NCBI GenBank assembly: GCA_007844125.1
Contig: CM017565.1
Coordinates: 10,908,450 to 10,972,449 of the forward strand
Origin: Sinonovacula constricta
Lineage: Eukaryota; Mollusca; Bivalvia; Cardiida; Solecurtidae
Direction of reading: 5' to 3'
Length of the DNA stretch: 64,000 bases
Shown: positions 48,630 to 59,949 of the stretch, piece after piece
Layout: every line of letters begins with the position of its first letter
Numbering within the stretch: the stretch's first letter is position 1
Translations under genes and position numbers: made by a program
The notes under the pieces: generated by a model
What the model saw: the letters and a program-made list of their open reading frames with translations, nothing else
What the model was told of the DNA's origin: nothing
Database searches by the model: none

Positions 48630-49415
48630 AGTCTCCATTAGAGGTATTTTAGATCTAGCTTCTACTTCAAAGTTTAATTGCCATCTACCTGAGTTTTAGT
48701 ATGTTCACTCTTTATGACACCATAAAAGTGTGTCAATACCATTAAACACCCACCTTGTAAAGGAGATGAAAGTCAAGTCCATACTAATTAGATGCATCCA
48801 ATTGAACAAGATCTAAGCATCCATTTTACCCATCATCAACCCCTGTAACTGTTAAACTTGATAAAATATATGGATCTTGTTTTAAAGAGGCCAACTCACA
48901 TTGAGAAAGGAGCATTTTTAATTGCATAATAGGTTAAGAAGTCCTTCCACAATGGTGTATGGAAGTGGTGTTTAAATGACATATTGTGAGAAGTGGGGTT
49001 ACTGATCATAATCTTAATGGCATGATATTTAAACAATTCAATAATGAGCACTTGCCATCAATTCACATAGTCACATGATCATTATCACTGGTCTCCCTCA
49101 GTCCTGCTACAAGCTTCAGAAGGCAGCAATTGTTTGCCAATATCAGTACAGTTGATGACAAACAGGGAATGATGGGAATTATGTCAGTCTGTTTAAACAA
49201 TGTATCACCAACTGTGGATGTAGCAGTAATATTTGTTGCAACATATAATGAGCTGCATAGGTTAATGTAACAACAGTTTCCACTGGGCAAGTAAACTGAA
49301 CATAGAGGTATTCATTTCATACTAGCAACATGCAGACTATTTTTCCATCCTGCTGTGTTTTGTTGACAATCCATTCCTATTATTGGTCTCCTATTTACAT
49401 TAATATCCACAAGGG
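48630..49415. other. Unique intronic sequence
   Basis: It contains the second copy of the roughly 50-bp block shared with 44991-45045. No gene was recognised. Confidence 0.5.
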
Positions 49416-49419
49416 GACA

Positions 49420-50080
49420 TTGCGCGGCAACAAATAGTATAGATCCAGACAACACCCAGTTGGAAACTGGCTAAATTGCATTTACACTTGTTTGCTTATA
49501 GCACCCAGTGGGAAACTGGCTAAACTGCATTTACACTTGTTTGCTTATGGCACCCAGTTGGAAACTGGCTAAACTGCATTTACACTTGTTTGCTTATGGC
49601 ACCCAGTTGGAAACTGGCTAAACTGCATTTACACTTGCTTGCTTATGGCACCCAGTGGGAAGCTGGCTAAACTGCATTTACACTTGTTTGCTTATAGCCC
49701 CCAGTGGGAAGCTGGCTAAACTGCATTTACACTTGTTTGCTTATAGCCCCCAGTGGGAAGCTGGCTAAACTGCATTTACACTTGTTTGCTTATAGCACCC
49801 AGTGGGAAGCTGGCTAAACTGCATTTACACTTGTTTGCTTATAGCCCCCAGTGGGAAGCTGGCTAAACTGCATTTACACTTGTTTGCTTATAGCACCCAG
49901 TGGGAAACTGGCTAAACTGCATTTACACTTGTTTGCTTATAGCCCCCAGTGGGAAGCTGGCTAAACTGCATTTACACTTGTTTGCTTATGACACCCAGTG
50001 GGAAGCTGGCTAAACTGCATTTACACTTGTTTGCATAAGCTTTATAAATTTGTGCTTAACAGGCATACAGTTAACTTGAC
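49420..50080 (-). repeat. 49-bp minisatellite (about 12 copies) inside a palindromic element
   Basis: 49-bp units from about 49451 to 50032 contain GCACCCAGTGGGAAGCTGGC, TAAACTGCATTTACACTTGT and TTGCTTATA. The left flank CAAATAGTATAGATCCAGAC and right flank TTTGCATAAGCTTTATAAAT with TGCTTAACAGGC are the ends of the palindromic element. The monomer corresponds to its centre plus right arm. Confidence 0.93.
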
Positions 50081-50426
50081 CAGGTATTCCTATTAAAATA
50101 GATCCAATAAATAGCAGGTATTATCTAAATGGTTTAAATAATATATATTAAATAGTAAACTTTAAACACTTTATTTAAATTGTCTTGAACTTGACAAAAA
50201 AAGCTGCAAATAGAAGGGCTGTCATTTCTTGTCTACATTTGATCTTAGGTGACATTTTATGCTGTACTTCTACAACTTTGATGACTATGATCTAATCTTT
50301 TCATGTTAAAGCTGACAATAAACATGAAAAACACTGACACATTTACATCTTTATTGTCCCAGACTAAAATAAAGAAGGAAGGCCTACAGTAATGAAGATG
50401 ACTGAGTATGTCAGTAAACAATAGGC

Positions 50427-50642
50427 GATTAACAAAGTACACTTCTCTGTTGTGATTAAACAAAGTACACTTCTCTGTTGTGATTAAACAAAGTACACTG
50501 CTTTGTTGTGATGAAAAAGTACACTACCTCATTGGGGTTAAAGGAAGTACACTTCTTTGTTGTGATTAAAAATAACACTTCTTTGTTGGGATTTAACAAA
50601 GAACACTTTTTGGGGGATTAAATAAAGTACACTTCTTTGTTG
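50427..50642 (+). repeat. 28-bp tandem repeat (about 7-8 copies, diverged)
   Basis: The unit is GATTAAACAAAGTACACTTC followed by TCTGTTGT, with many substitutions and small indels. Confidence 0.88.
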
Positions 50643-50649
50643 TCAAAAT

Positions 50650-51045
50650 TCTAAACCAGAACCTACAGATAAAGAGAATGAAACTGATTTGATTTAGCAC
50701 ATAATTCTTAACAAAGTTGTTTTGTGTCACTCATTAATACTTCCATTAGTTCCAATATATTTCAATACCCACATTACAATGATTCTGATGAGTATGTTTT
50801 GGAGAAGAAATAAAGGAATAATAAAGAACACTCCACTTACTTCAAAACTTAGACAAATATATAAGCATTTACTTTGTTTTAGTGACAATTAATTTTGAAA
50901 TTGCTTGTTTTTAGTTCCTACTTTTTAATTTATTAACAAATGCTGCCTTCAAGCTCCAAAATAACTCTGATGTGCCTTTTACATCTTTAAATAAAAATTG
51001 CTCTTTCAAAATATAAAGGATTGCTTAACACCCAAACACTTCAAC
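50650..51045. other. AT-rich intronic sequence
   Basis: No feature was recognised. Confidence 0.5.
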
Positions 51046-51049
51046 TAAC

Positions 51050-51348
51050 CAAGAATTGCTATATAAACACTTAAAATAATTAAGAACTACTACCTTAACA
51101 CTTATTAAGAATGGCTACCTTAACACTTCAAATTATTAAAAATAGCCAATGTTGCACATCAAATAATGAATAATGGCTACCTTAACACTTCAAATAATTA
51201 AGAATGGCTACCTTAACACTTTAAATAATTAAGAATGGCTACCTTAACACTTCAAATAATTAAGAATAGCTACCTTAACACTTCAAATTATTAAGAATGG
51301 CTACCTTAACACTTCAAATTATAAAGAATGCTGTTTTAACACTTTAAG
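51050..51348 (+). repeat. 31-bp tandem repeat (about 9 copies)
   Basis: The unit is GAATGGCTACCTTAACACTT followed by CAAATAATTAA. End copies are diverged and central copies nearly identical. Confidence 0.92.
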
Positions 51349-51349
51349 T

Positions 51350-52080
51350 AGTCAGTTAGGTGAATCCTTATGAATATATCTATCATACAATATCTTTTTT
51401 TAAAGTTAGAAAGGTTGGGTGTAATTTAAAAAATGAACTTAATTTGAGGTTTGTCACAAAGTTTGCTTTGATGTTCAAGCAAGTTTGGCAATTCTCTGCA
51501 AAAAGGTTAATCTTCAGTTAGGCTTTTGTAAATTATTCACATTAACTTAACTAAAAGCTTCCTCCTGATATATTCACACTGATTTACAATAAAGAAAAAA
51601 GTGTGAATCATAAATTGTACTGTATTTGAAGCATAAAGGGAGAACTAATTGGCAACATACTTAAGTTTGATGTTGTGACATTTAAGGCATAATTTGATAG
51701 TTTATGTGGTTCAGTTCAAAGGAAACTTCAGTGTATTTGAACTGTAGCAAGTGTATTACATTTGTAACTGAAAATTGAATACTTATTAGCATCAATCATC
51801 CTTTATATATGAAAAAAAGCTCTTTCTGTATGAAATAAATATGAGCAGACCACCCATAAATATGGGCTAAAATGGTGAACAGCTTTTCAATTTATTATTT
51901 TTCCTTAATTAAACTGTCATGGCAAAAAATAAAAACAAAAAAATGTCTTATTGTTTTATGGTATTCTTTTTTTTATTTATATTAAAAGACTGATAAATTG
52001 TATGACAAATACAGAACAACATGAGGCCTTTGTTGTTTCAATGGATTTTAATAAACATTATAAAGATAGTCAACTGCCCC
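51350..52080. other. AT-rich intronic sequence
   Basis: No feature was recognised. Confidence 0.5.
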
Positions 52081-52084
52081 TTTA

Positions 52085-52320
52085 GCAGAACAAATAGTGA
52101 TCTCAGCCAGGTACGGGAGGTTGCAGGTTTGGACCAGGTACAGACCTACCTGTATGCTCAGAAAAATTTGATATTGGTCTAGTGAGGCTTGCTTATATCC
52201 AGTTTGATGAGTATTTTATTATAATGGTGTATGAGGAGGTTTTTATATAGATATATGTCTAGGGTCTTTCGCCATCAATTGGTAGATGTCACCAATCCAA
52301 TTGTTGTGTCAGTGGGATCT
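52085..52320 (+). repeat. Diverged tRNA-derived SINE
   Basis: GGTTGCAGGTTTGGACC looks like a degraded B box. The tail TCTTTCGCCATCAATTGGTA, with GATGTCACCAATCCAATTG, aligns with the tail of the copy at 36604. Confidence 0.6.
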
Positions 52321-52324
52321 TAAA

Positions 52325-53505
52325 ATAATTGTATGAACATGTCATGTCATTGTTTCAGCAATTTGTCACTGTGAAGGCAGCACTCTATAAGCTCTATGTT
52401 TTAATCAATATTTGACTGAAAATGTTGATATTTAACCTTTAAAAATTTCCAATTTCCACTCTTTTGTTGAGATGCTATAATGGTTTTGTTTGGTTGAAGT
52501 AAAGGAAAGGTATAGAAAAAGCAGTGTGAAATGCATAGGTGAAACATGGGGTACATCTTGGTTCTTACATAAACTGTATCTGAGTGTCATAGATGAGAAA
52601 ATTTATGGAGCATGTCTGCTTATTGTGAATGAAAAGTCAGATAAAATATTCAGCTTGCTGGCGTCTGTGGGATAGACAAGATTCATAAAAAATACCTATC
52701 TCTTTTCATTGTGCTGTGAGGTATCACTTCTGTAAATACTGGGACCTGTTCAATGATTATATTCAGCTTCAAAAAGTATGACAAAATGGCGGTAGTAAAA
52801 TGTAGTTCAAGCGTTCAGCCAATTCAGTCGGAGATATCATTTCATTGAGAAAATTTTGTCTGATTTTTTTAAGTTAACCTATATATAAAAAACAAAATTT
52901 TAGTGAATGAAATATTGATGTGGAGATGATTTAATTAAGTAATTTACATGCAGTAAATGGTTATGTCAACAACGGTAGATGTTCTTGAATGGTTCCCCAA
53001 CAGAAGCACACTTCCTCAGTGATAGACTTACACAGGAGCTTCCATTGTGGTTACTGTACCAGTCGCTGAGTCACTTGCAGTTTTGTATCATATTTTAATT
53101 AAATTGTTGAAAAGTAGTCTGGATGCATTAATTCTTGTGTTTGATGATAAATTTTCAAAGCTGAGAGTGTTCCCTTTCTACAGCGATGTTGTCGACGTTG
53201 AGTCTGCCATCATGAACAGGTGCCCTGGTACAGACTGTCACCTACCTACCCATAGTACAGTGGGTCTGCATGACAACATGCCTCGTGTGCTCTCCTGTTA
53301 TGGAGAACATAAAGCTATCTGCTCATCACTTAACTGATGCTGAATAGTGGCTTAACATAGACATTGTAACATTGACAGTGAAAAATAGATACTGTATCAA
53401 CTGTTATCATGCATTTATCTTAATGATTCAAGAAAATGCAAAGGCTGCATCATCAGCCTACTAGATTCCTTAATAACCTATAATTCATAATAAATTATTA
53501 ATTGT
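52325..53505. other. Intronic sequence without recognised exon
   Basis: ORFs at 52490-52675 and 53047-53337 have no convincing splice sites or domain resemblance. Confidence 0.5.
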
Positions 53506-53511
53506 ATGCAG

Positions 53512-53715
53512 GGGCCCAGTGGCAAAATGGTAAAATCGCTGACTTGATATTCTGCTGATTGCTTAGCCTCTTACCACATGGATTCAAGTCCCGTTTAGAG
53601 CAAGGGACTTAATGTGGGAATGTCTTCCTGCTGACCTGTGGTGTGTCTGTGATTCTACCCACCAAAAATAGCTTGACGTCACTTTAATTATCACAATTAT
53701 TTGCTGACGACTACA
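53512..53715 (+). repeat. tRNA-derived SINE
   Basis: A-box-like AGTGGCAAAATGG near 53519, then GATTGCTTAGCCTC and B-box GATTCAAGTCC at 53581-53591. The body GTCTTCCTGCTGACCTG and tail AGCTTGACGTCACTTTAATT follow. Confidence 0.85.
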
Positions 53716-53719
53716 TGAA

Positions 53720-54590
53720 AACATCAATAGATCTATAAATAGAGACTTAGCTGTAATAAAGATATGCCAATCAGCTTCCAGCGTTTTTATTTACACTGAT
53801 CATTTAATGCTTTGCAGGTTGAGAGTTGCTTAAAGTTTCTATTTTAATCAAACTATGAACAACATAATGCTAGATCAGCACTTGATAATTCATCATCTGA
53901 ATAACATAAAAACTGAACAGTCAAAGGTAACCTATTGTTTAGATGATGTCTTAATGTAACAAAAGTCATTTATTTTTCTAAAAATCAAATGGTTTTGATG
54001 AGAGCATTAACCCATTAATATTTAATGTTTGTCAAGTCATTTACTATATCATGCAGATGATTAGAGAAATTATCTGACAGTGAAATAAATTTTAAAAATG
54101 AAAGGCTTGTAACATATCCAGACAATATTAGACATTTACAGTTCTATATTTAGTAGCATCTATTTCTGGAAACCATACAAGAACCAGTGATGCCATTGAA
54201 CAACTTATAATGATGTTGAACACAATACATTGAAGCACTACATTGATATTATTATCCAAGGAATATGAAGACAGCTGCCTGGCAGGGGATCTTTTTATCA
54301 ACAGGAAATCAACAAAACTGTGCAAATGATCAGAAAAACTGATATGCAAAATTGCACAGATATGTTAAAGTTTTAAATTACACCTATTTGAAATGCAGAA
54401 AAATATGTCACCTAACCTTGTTATGTCATATGCATAACTAATCAGTTTATGTCCTTTTTATTGTAATTCATTTTCTATAAATAGATCTTTGTACATTTCT
54501 CAGGTGCAAAAAGTGCAACAATATATTGGATGTTATTTCAGGGCACTATCTAACTGTATCCTGTAATGTAGAACTTCTTACCTAGAACTG
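53720..54590. other. AT-rich intronic sequence
   Basis: No feature was recognised. Confidence 0.5.
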
Positions 54591-54594
54591 CATT

Positions 54595-54842
54595 GGATGC
54601 TTAACTGTTAGCCAGTTAAGCACAAGATGAACAAGCTTAGATAAATTATATAGACCCAGTTCATCCATTATGTAGACCCAGTTCATCCATTATGTAGACC
54701 CAGTTCATCCATTATGTAGACCCAGTTCATCCATTATGTAGACCCAGTTCATCCATGTAGACCCAGTTCATCCATTATGTAGACCCAGTTCATCCATTAT
54801 GTAGACCCAGTTCATCCATTATGTAGACCCAGTTCATCCATC
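54595..54842 (+). repeat. 22-bp tandem array (about 9 copies) growing out of a palindromic-element left arm
   Basis: 54595-54650 reads TTAGCCAGTTAAGCACAAGA and GAACAAGCTTAG, matching the outer left segment of the family (compare 55585). It runs directly into 22-bp units TATGTAGACCCAGTTCATCC followed by AT. One unit has a 5-bp deletion. The unit resembles the family's left-arm GTGTAGATCCAG segment. Confidence 0.88.
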
Positions 54843-54849
54843 TCCGACC

Positions 54850-55580
54850 CTATAAGTTCCAGAGTCTTGAGCAACATGGCCATGTTTAGTTTGCATGTAC
54901 AAGTTTTTAGCAAATAACTTAACAATGAGCATAGGTTAGTAATGAATAAGATGTGTATCAGTTTAAGGAGTAAAAAATGCACAATATTTCACAATTATCC
55001 TACTGGAATCATTCAATTGAAATGTTATTTCAACATTTGATTGTATCAGATGATTTATTGACTTCACAGAAATCAATTACAAAAGGTATCCACTCATAGC
55101 TTCGGAGTTCCAGTAACAGTCACTTTTGCTAATCTTAAGTTATTGCCTGAATCTTTTTTGCATCTGACTGTATTTTGATTTAATGTTAACAGTTTTAAAT
55201 CATACATCATCTATTTTGACATTAGTTGTGTAATGTTATTCATTTTTCAAATATGTCACAAAATTAATTACCAATACACTTTGTGTCCTGTTGTTATTTT
55301 AAATTATTGGCCTTCCTTATTACATATTTCTTTCAAGTGCAACTCCTTCAGCACTTCTTTATAAAATTTGACCAAACCTTCACAGATATATTGGAAAATT
55401 TGCATTGTCTTTGCTTAATTTGTTGTTAGTCTAAATAACATAACTAAAACAATTACCTTAAGCTCTGGATGTAGGCAGGGCTTATTTAGCAAGGTAAAAA
55501 CTTATTGCTTTGATAATCTTATGCCATTTATACATGTATCACTTTCACTCTTTCTACCAGACTTGCATGTAGGGTGATTG
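54850..55580. other. AT-rich intronic sequence
   Basis: No feature was recognised. Confidence 0.5.
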
Positions 55581-55584
55581 TTGT

Positions 55585-55735
55585 AAGCTAACTCCTGGCC
55601 TGCTAAGCACAAGTTGATCAGGCATGGGCAAATAGTGCAGAATCAGATAAACCAATTTCCAGGTTGAAGTTGTCTGATCAGGATCTTCACTTTTTACTGC
55701 TTTGTAGCATTATGTCTTGTGAACTACTGCACCAA
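55585..55735 (+). repeat. Dispersed palindromic element, near complete
   Basis: CCTGCTAAGCACAAGTTGAT, CAGGCATGGGCAAATAGTGC, centre TTTCCAGGTTGAAG, TGTCTGATCAGGATCTTCAC and TATGTCTTGTGAAC show the full family order. Confidence 0.8.
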
Positions 55736-55739
55736 TATG

Positions 55740-56545
55740 TTAGCAAACTAAAAAAAAGTAGCAAAAGGCTAGCACCTCATACGAGAGGGAGTTAAACCCT
55801 GACTGCCTCAGGTGGGTCCATGTTCAACACTGGGTGGTCCCCTGCCATCTTCTGGTGACAATGTCCCTCTTATATGTGGTATAGATCCTGTTTCCCAGCC
55901 CTAGCAATCTCAACCCATACTTCAAACACTGCCCACACGACCCATCTGCTGTTACATTCAATTGAATTTATTTTAAGGGGTCAGAAATGGATGCCCCAAG
56001 ATCCAGTTTCACACCTACTGCAATTATTGCTGGCATGCTCATGCAGCTGGCAGACCAATTACTGTTAACAGATATATGATTTTTCTGCACACACAGCCCT
56101 TAATTGTAAAGGTGTAATTTGCCACACCCTGCATACAAACCATGAACCACTTATATCCTATCGGTTTCACCCACTATTTAACATGACTCTGACATATTAA
56201 TACCCAATATAACGTTGTTTTTTGTGCATGTTTTAGTCAAGACTTGAGCCAAAGAAAAGGTTAGGTATTGGCACAAAATTTTGTTTCTGTATTCTTTTTT
56301 AAAAGTTTACTAACGCAGAAGTGAACTTTGAAAAATATTTTATCAAATATTGATAATGCCTACCTGACAAGGTGTGAGAGAGAAATTGCTGATTGCTTAC
56401 ACGGCTTATCACCTGAGCAACTGTAATGGAACTTTTAGATCCTTGTTCTTAAAGCAGCTGTTTTTTGTTAATATTCCATACTTAATTGTGACTCCCTAGC
56501 TTGGTAATAGTTATTGCACAGATACTAACAGGAAAATTACCATCA
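55740..56545. other. Intronic sequence
   Basis: 55760-55865 (CATACGAGAGGGAGTTAAAC, GGTGGGTCCATGTTCAAC) may be another repeat; I could not place it. No exon was recognised. Confidence 0.4.
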
Positions 56546-56549
56546 ATAG

Positions 56550-56645
56550 TGCTGCTAATGTTGGGAGGTGCCAGAAGGGGAGCAGACTGGATCTGGATCT
56601 ACACTATTTGCCTGGACCAATTTTATTTGTACTTTAGCAGGTTCA
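56550..56645. repeat. Palindromic element fragment
   Basis: GGGAGGTGCCAGAAGG, GGATCTGGATCTACACTATT and TTGCCTGGACC retain the right arm. Confidence 0.5.
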
Positions 56646-56814
56646 GAGTTAAAAGCCTCTTTGGCTTACCAGTTGTTGATTTATGATACCTTGTCATATT
56701 GCCAGTGTTCAGTTTACACTGCTATCATTCGGAGAACATGCAGCCTTTGAAAGTTGTAAACTTCCCAATTTTGAGCATATGTATGCATGTTTTCTTTACA
56801 AATTTTGTGATACA

Positions 56815-56955
56815 TGCTCATTTCCCACTAAGCATGAATTAATCAAAGCTAAGCTAAGAGTGGAGACCAAGATCAGTGAGCTCTTGCTGGAAGCTGTCAT
56901 ATCAGAATCTGCAGTATTTTTGGTTGAGTCTGTAGCAATATATCTTGATACCTTT
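56815..56955 (+). repeat. Dispersed palindromic element, diverged
   Basis: CACTAAGCATGAATTAATCA, GAGTGGAGACCAAGATCAGT, GAAGCTGTCATATCAGAATC and TGTAGCAATATATCTTG follow the family order. Confidence 0.65.
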
Positions 56956-57100
56956 TAAGAAGATGACTAATAATTAGTATAGATTATAAAATGTAGCACA
57001 ATAAAGATAATTTTAGTCTATTATTTTTACAAGATTTAAAAGTTGTTAATTGGAAACAGTTAATTTTTTTAGATGAAAAGAAGTTTAAAATAAAATGATA

Positions 57101-57229
57101 ATTCAGTTCGTGTAGTGTATCCTGCAGAAAAGACAATCATTTTGTGTAGTGTATCCTGCAGAAAAGACAATCAGTTCGTGTAGTATATCCTGCAGAAAAG
57201 ACAATCAGTTCGTGTAGTATAGACAATGG
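57101..57229 (+). repeat. 34-bp tandem repeat (about 3.5 copies) about 120 bp upstream of the propeptide exon
   Basis: The unit contains AATCAGTTCGTGTAGTATAT and CCTGCAGAAAAGAC. The last copy is truncated. Confidence 0.9.
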
Positions 57230-57349
57230 TTACTAAAACAATAACTGTTGTTGTTTTCTGTCATTTATTTTGAGGATGTATGCTTGTAACTATAATAACC
57301 ATACTTCAGTCAATTAAGTATTATCACTCAGTGTTTTCTTCCATTTCAG

Positions 57350-57687
57350 GCTCATTTGAGATTGTTTTCCCTCAAGTCGTTGAGAATCGTGGAGACATCA
57401 TTGTTAACGATGTCAGGAACTATGTCAGTCGCAGAAAGCGGACACTTGGTGCTGCCAACAAACCATTGGAGATCAACATTGCAGGTCAAGATGAGATGTT
57501 TGAGTTAGAGCTATGGGAGAATGATGCGCTGGTAGCGCCAGGATTCAAGGTGTACCGACGCCAGACGCTACAGCAACCCAGCCACACAGAGGAACCAGTG
57601 CATGATGATGTCCTCGGCTGTCACTTCACTGGACATGTTCGGTCCCAGCCACACAAATTGGCATCGATATCCATCTGTAATGGCATG
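57350..57687 (+). CDS. ADAMTS-like metalloprotease, propeptide exon (Pep_M12B_propep-type)
   Basis: This 338-bp exon encodes 113 residues, counting the Gly split across the upstream junction. It starts after GTTTTCTTCCATTTCAG and ends ATG|GTAAGT in phase 0. The N-terminus SFEIVFPQVV is followed by a basic RRKR cluster at residues 28-31 (possible proprotein convertase site), then a beta-rich stretch FELELWENDALVAPGF (51-66), the Cys-containing GCHFTGHV (90-97) and SISICNGM (106-113). This order, with the LxAPGF motif and the two late cysteines, matches the reprolysin-family propeptide of ADAMTS proteases, which keeps the zymogen inactive in the secretory pathway. The LVAPG motif and late-Cys spacing recall the ADAMTS2/3/14 procollagen N-proteinase group, but ADAMTS versus ADAM and the subfamily cannot be fixed from the propeptide. 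The catalytic HExxHxxGxxH domain lies beyond the window. No frameshift or internal stop is present. Confidence 0.85.
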
Positions 57688-57689
57688 GT

Positions 57690-58805
57690 AAGTTTAGATA
57701 TATAGGTGTTTGAATCAGAAACTGCAAAAAAATGCTGAGTTAATTTGAAAAGATAATTTAAGCGATATCCTGACAAGTATAAAGAATGTCCATATTAGCC
57801 AACCTTCAGGAAATCTGAGACTCTCCAACCACAAAGGAATGGTTGTCCAGTCTGCACCATGATACACTGTGTTACACAGCACATTTTTGTCACATTGTTT
57901 CCATTCGCGGGAATGCTGCAAAGCAAACCTGATACTATGGGGAACAATAATGTTAAACAAAACAGTTACCCCATGAGTTATGATTTATGTCCCACAGCAT
58001 TACAAAGCATGCACAACAAGTGCAACCGCAATGTCAGAGGGGCTCCAAATGATGTTTCATCTGTCACATGACAATTACATTGTCAATTGACTGGTAGCCA
58101 TTATTATGGGGACATAAAGGTTATCAGTCTACAAACTTTTTTATGCCAGGCTCAGTCTGCACATTTTAAATGAAGTTTGCATAATTATAGAAAAACATAA
58201 ATTTAGGTTGTTGGGTACATGTACCAGTACGTTGTTTTAAAACCATACTTTACCATTCTTGGAATAGTTTTACATGTCTTGTGGTATTTCATTTGAGCAA
58301 TTTAAAAGATTGCTGTACATGCATATTTAATTTGTCTTTATTTCTAAATGTTCAGATAAATTATTCTTAAATAAAAAGAACTTACTTTTTAGCAGATTAA
58401 AATTTAAAGTACTTTTGCTTATGCCTTACAGCAACTAAAAATAATCACAGATGACTTTGCTAGATAAATGTGACTAAAGTGTGGGACAATTTTGCTACAA
58501 TTTAGTACTCAATCCACACATTTTATCTAAGCATTGTTATTTATATGTCAGATATATGCTCTGCTTCTGTAACTATCTTGGATAGCATTTCGTCTGTACA
58601 ACCTATTGTTAGGCACTTGCAGGAGTAAGCATGCAATAAACTGACCATCCATATTGTATCTGTATATCTGTCAGGGAGACACTGAACTATATGAACAATG
58701 AAGGAGGATATATTATATCAATAAACTGAATGAAATAATGAACAAGTACCTCAGCTATAGTCTCTTTAGCACAATTTCCCATGCTTATGTGTGTGTGTGA
58801 GAGGG
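57690..58805. other. Intronic sequence after the propeptide exon
   Basis: No exon was recognised. Overlapping ORFs at 57715-58071 on both strands lack support. Confidence 0.5.
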
Positions 58806-58811
58806 GGGGTG

Positions 58812-59035
58812 TTTTTATGTTACATCATACCAACACAATTATGGTCACATTGGCGACCTCCACCTAATTATTGGTGAAGGAAGACCCCAGGCTTATGTCT
58901 GAGTAGAACCACTGGTACACCGCAGGTTTGCTGGTAAACCTCCCCACAAGAAAGTTCTCATCCCGACCGGGACGCGAATCCACATGGTGAGGGGCTGAGG
59001 AGTTAACAAGTCGGCAACTAACTGCTCGGACACAG
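58812..59035 (-). repeat. tRNA-derived SINE, reverse orientation, near full length
   Basis: TTACATCATACCAACACAAT, TATGGTCACATTGGCGACC, GAAGGAAGACCCCAGGC, GTAGAACCACTGGTACACC and AGTTCTCATCCCGACC. The minus-strand B box lies in GACGCGAATCC and the tRNA head in GGTGAGGGGCTGAGGAG. It is preceded by short GT and G runs. Confidence 0.85.
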
Positions 59036-59044
59036 GCATTCCTT

Positions 59045-59175
59045 TCCCATGATTAGGCACTAATGTAATTCCAGGTCCTTCAACTCTTGCTGGGAGCTGT
59101 CTGATCTAGATCTTTACTGTATGCTTTGAGTTCTTTGCAGTATGTCTAGTCACCTTTGCATTTTGATGTAAAAAG
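59045..59175 (+). repeat. Palindromic element immediately after the SINE
   Basis: ATGATTAGGCACTAATGTAA, CTTGCTGGGAGCTGTCTGAT, AGATCTTTACTGTATGC and TATGTCTAGTCACCTTTGC match the family. Confidence 0.65.
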
Positions 59176-59179
59176 ATGT

Positions 59180-59945
59180 CTAAATATATGTATTGATTGT
59201 TTACAAAATGTAGCGTCAAAGGGGTTAAATTATGACATTTAATGGTGTATCTCACTTGTTGACCCTTCCACATCCAGATCTTATATCCTTAATCTAATGT
59301 TACTTTATCTACATACTTGCTTTAAACATAAATAGAATAAGAGCAAGTGATACTTCCTTACTTTTAATAAATTTAAAATGCTTTTTATATTGAATAAGCA
59401 CACACTCTGACCTCAATGCAATAAAGGAAAATGTCAGAAATATTTTGAGATATACCATTTGTTTCTTATTAAGAATATTCTCAATTGTTTATTTGTAATA
59501 TTCTTAATTGTTGCCTTTGTTTACACATTATCCATGTGTATTTTCCCCAGCACTAGATGCTGATGATGTCTACCTCCAAATCTGTATAAATTGTGCTGAC
59601 ATTTGCAAAAAAACAAAAATTAATACCTTGTGTATGTAGATCTAATTTGTAAATGCACAATAACAAGTAAGTATTAAATGTTTCTTGGATGTCTTCTTTG
59701 CTCAAAGTGTCCCAAAAATAGGCAATAAAATGAAAATGAACGAAATTACAATTTTTTATGACTTGAACGATGACAATATGCAAAACTGGCTCTTGAACTG
59801 AACTGAAAGACATTTTAGAAAAGTTAAAGTGGTTCTTCCCGATAACCATTTGCATTGTGCTGAAATTGGCTGTTAAATCTAAATAAAATAAATAAATTAG
59901 ACAAGTTAGATGGGTTTAGAGATGGTTAATATATTCATACCAGAG
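59180..59945. other. AT-rich intronic sequence
   Basis: No feature was recognised. Confidence 0.5.
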
Positions 59946-59949
59946 TGTG

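Larger units (their letters stand above)
39994..57349 (+). other. Intron of the ADAMTS-like gene (phase 1, about 17.4 kb)
   Basis: The intron is bounded by a GTGAGAT donor and a TTCCATTTCAG acceptor, and the two exons join in frame to give KPDT-G-SFEIV. No intervening exon is needed, and none with open frame plus good splice sites was seen. The intron contains SINEs, palindromic repeats and at least seven minisatellites. Confidence 0.75.

Noticed and set aside
48165..48699. Ser/Trp/Pro-rich ORFs in all plus frames and one minus frame
   Set aside because: Artefact of the 12-bp unit.
53047..53337. 96-codon ORF as a missing intron-internal exon
   Set aside because: No good acceptor or donor pair, and the flanking exons already join in frame.
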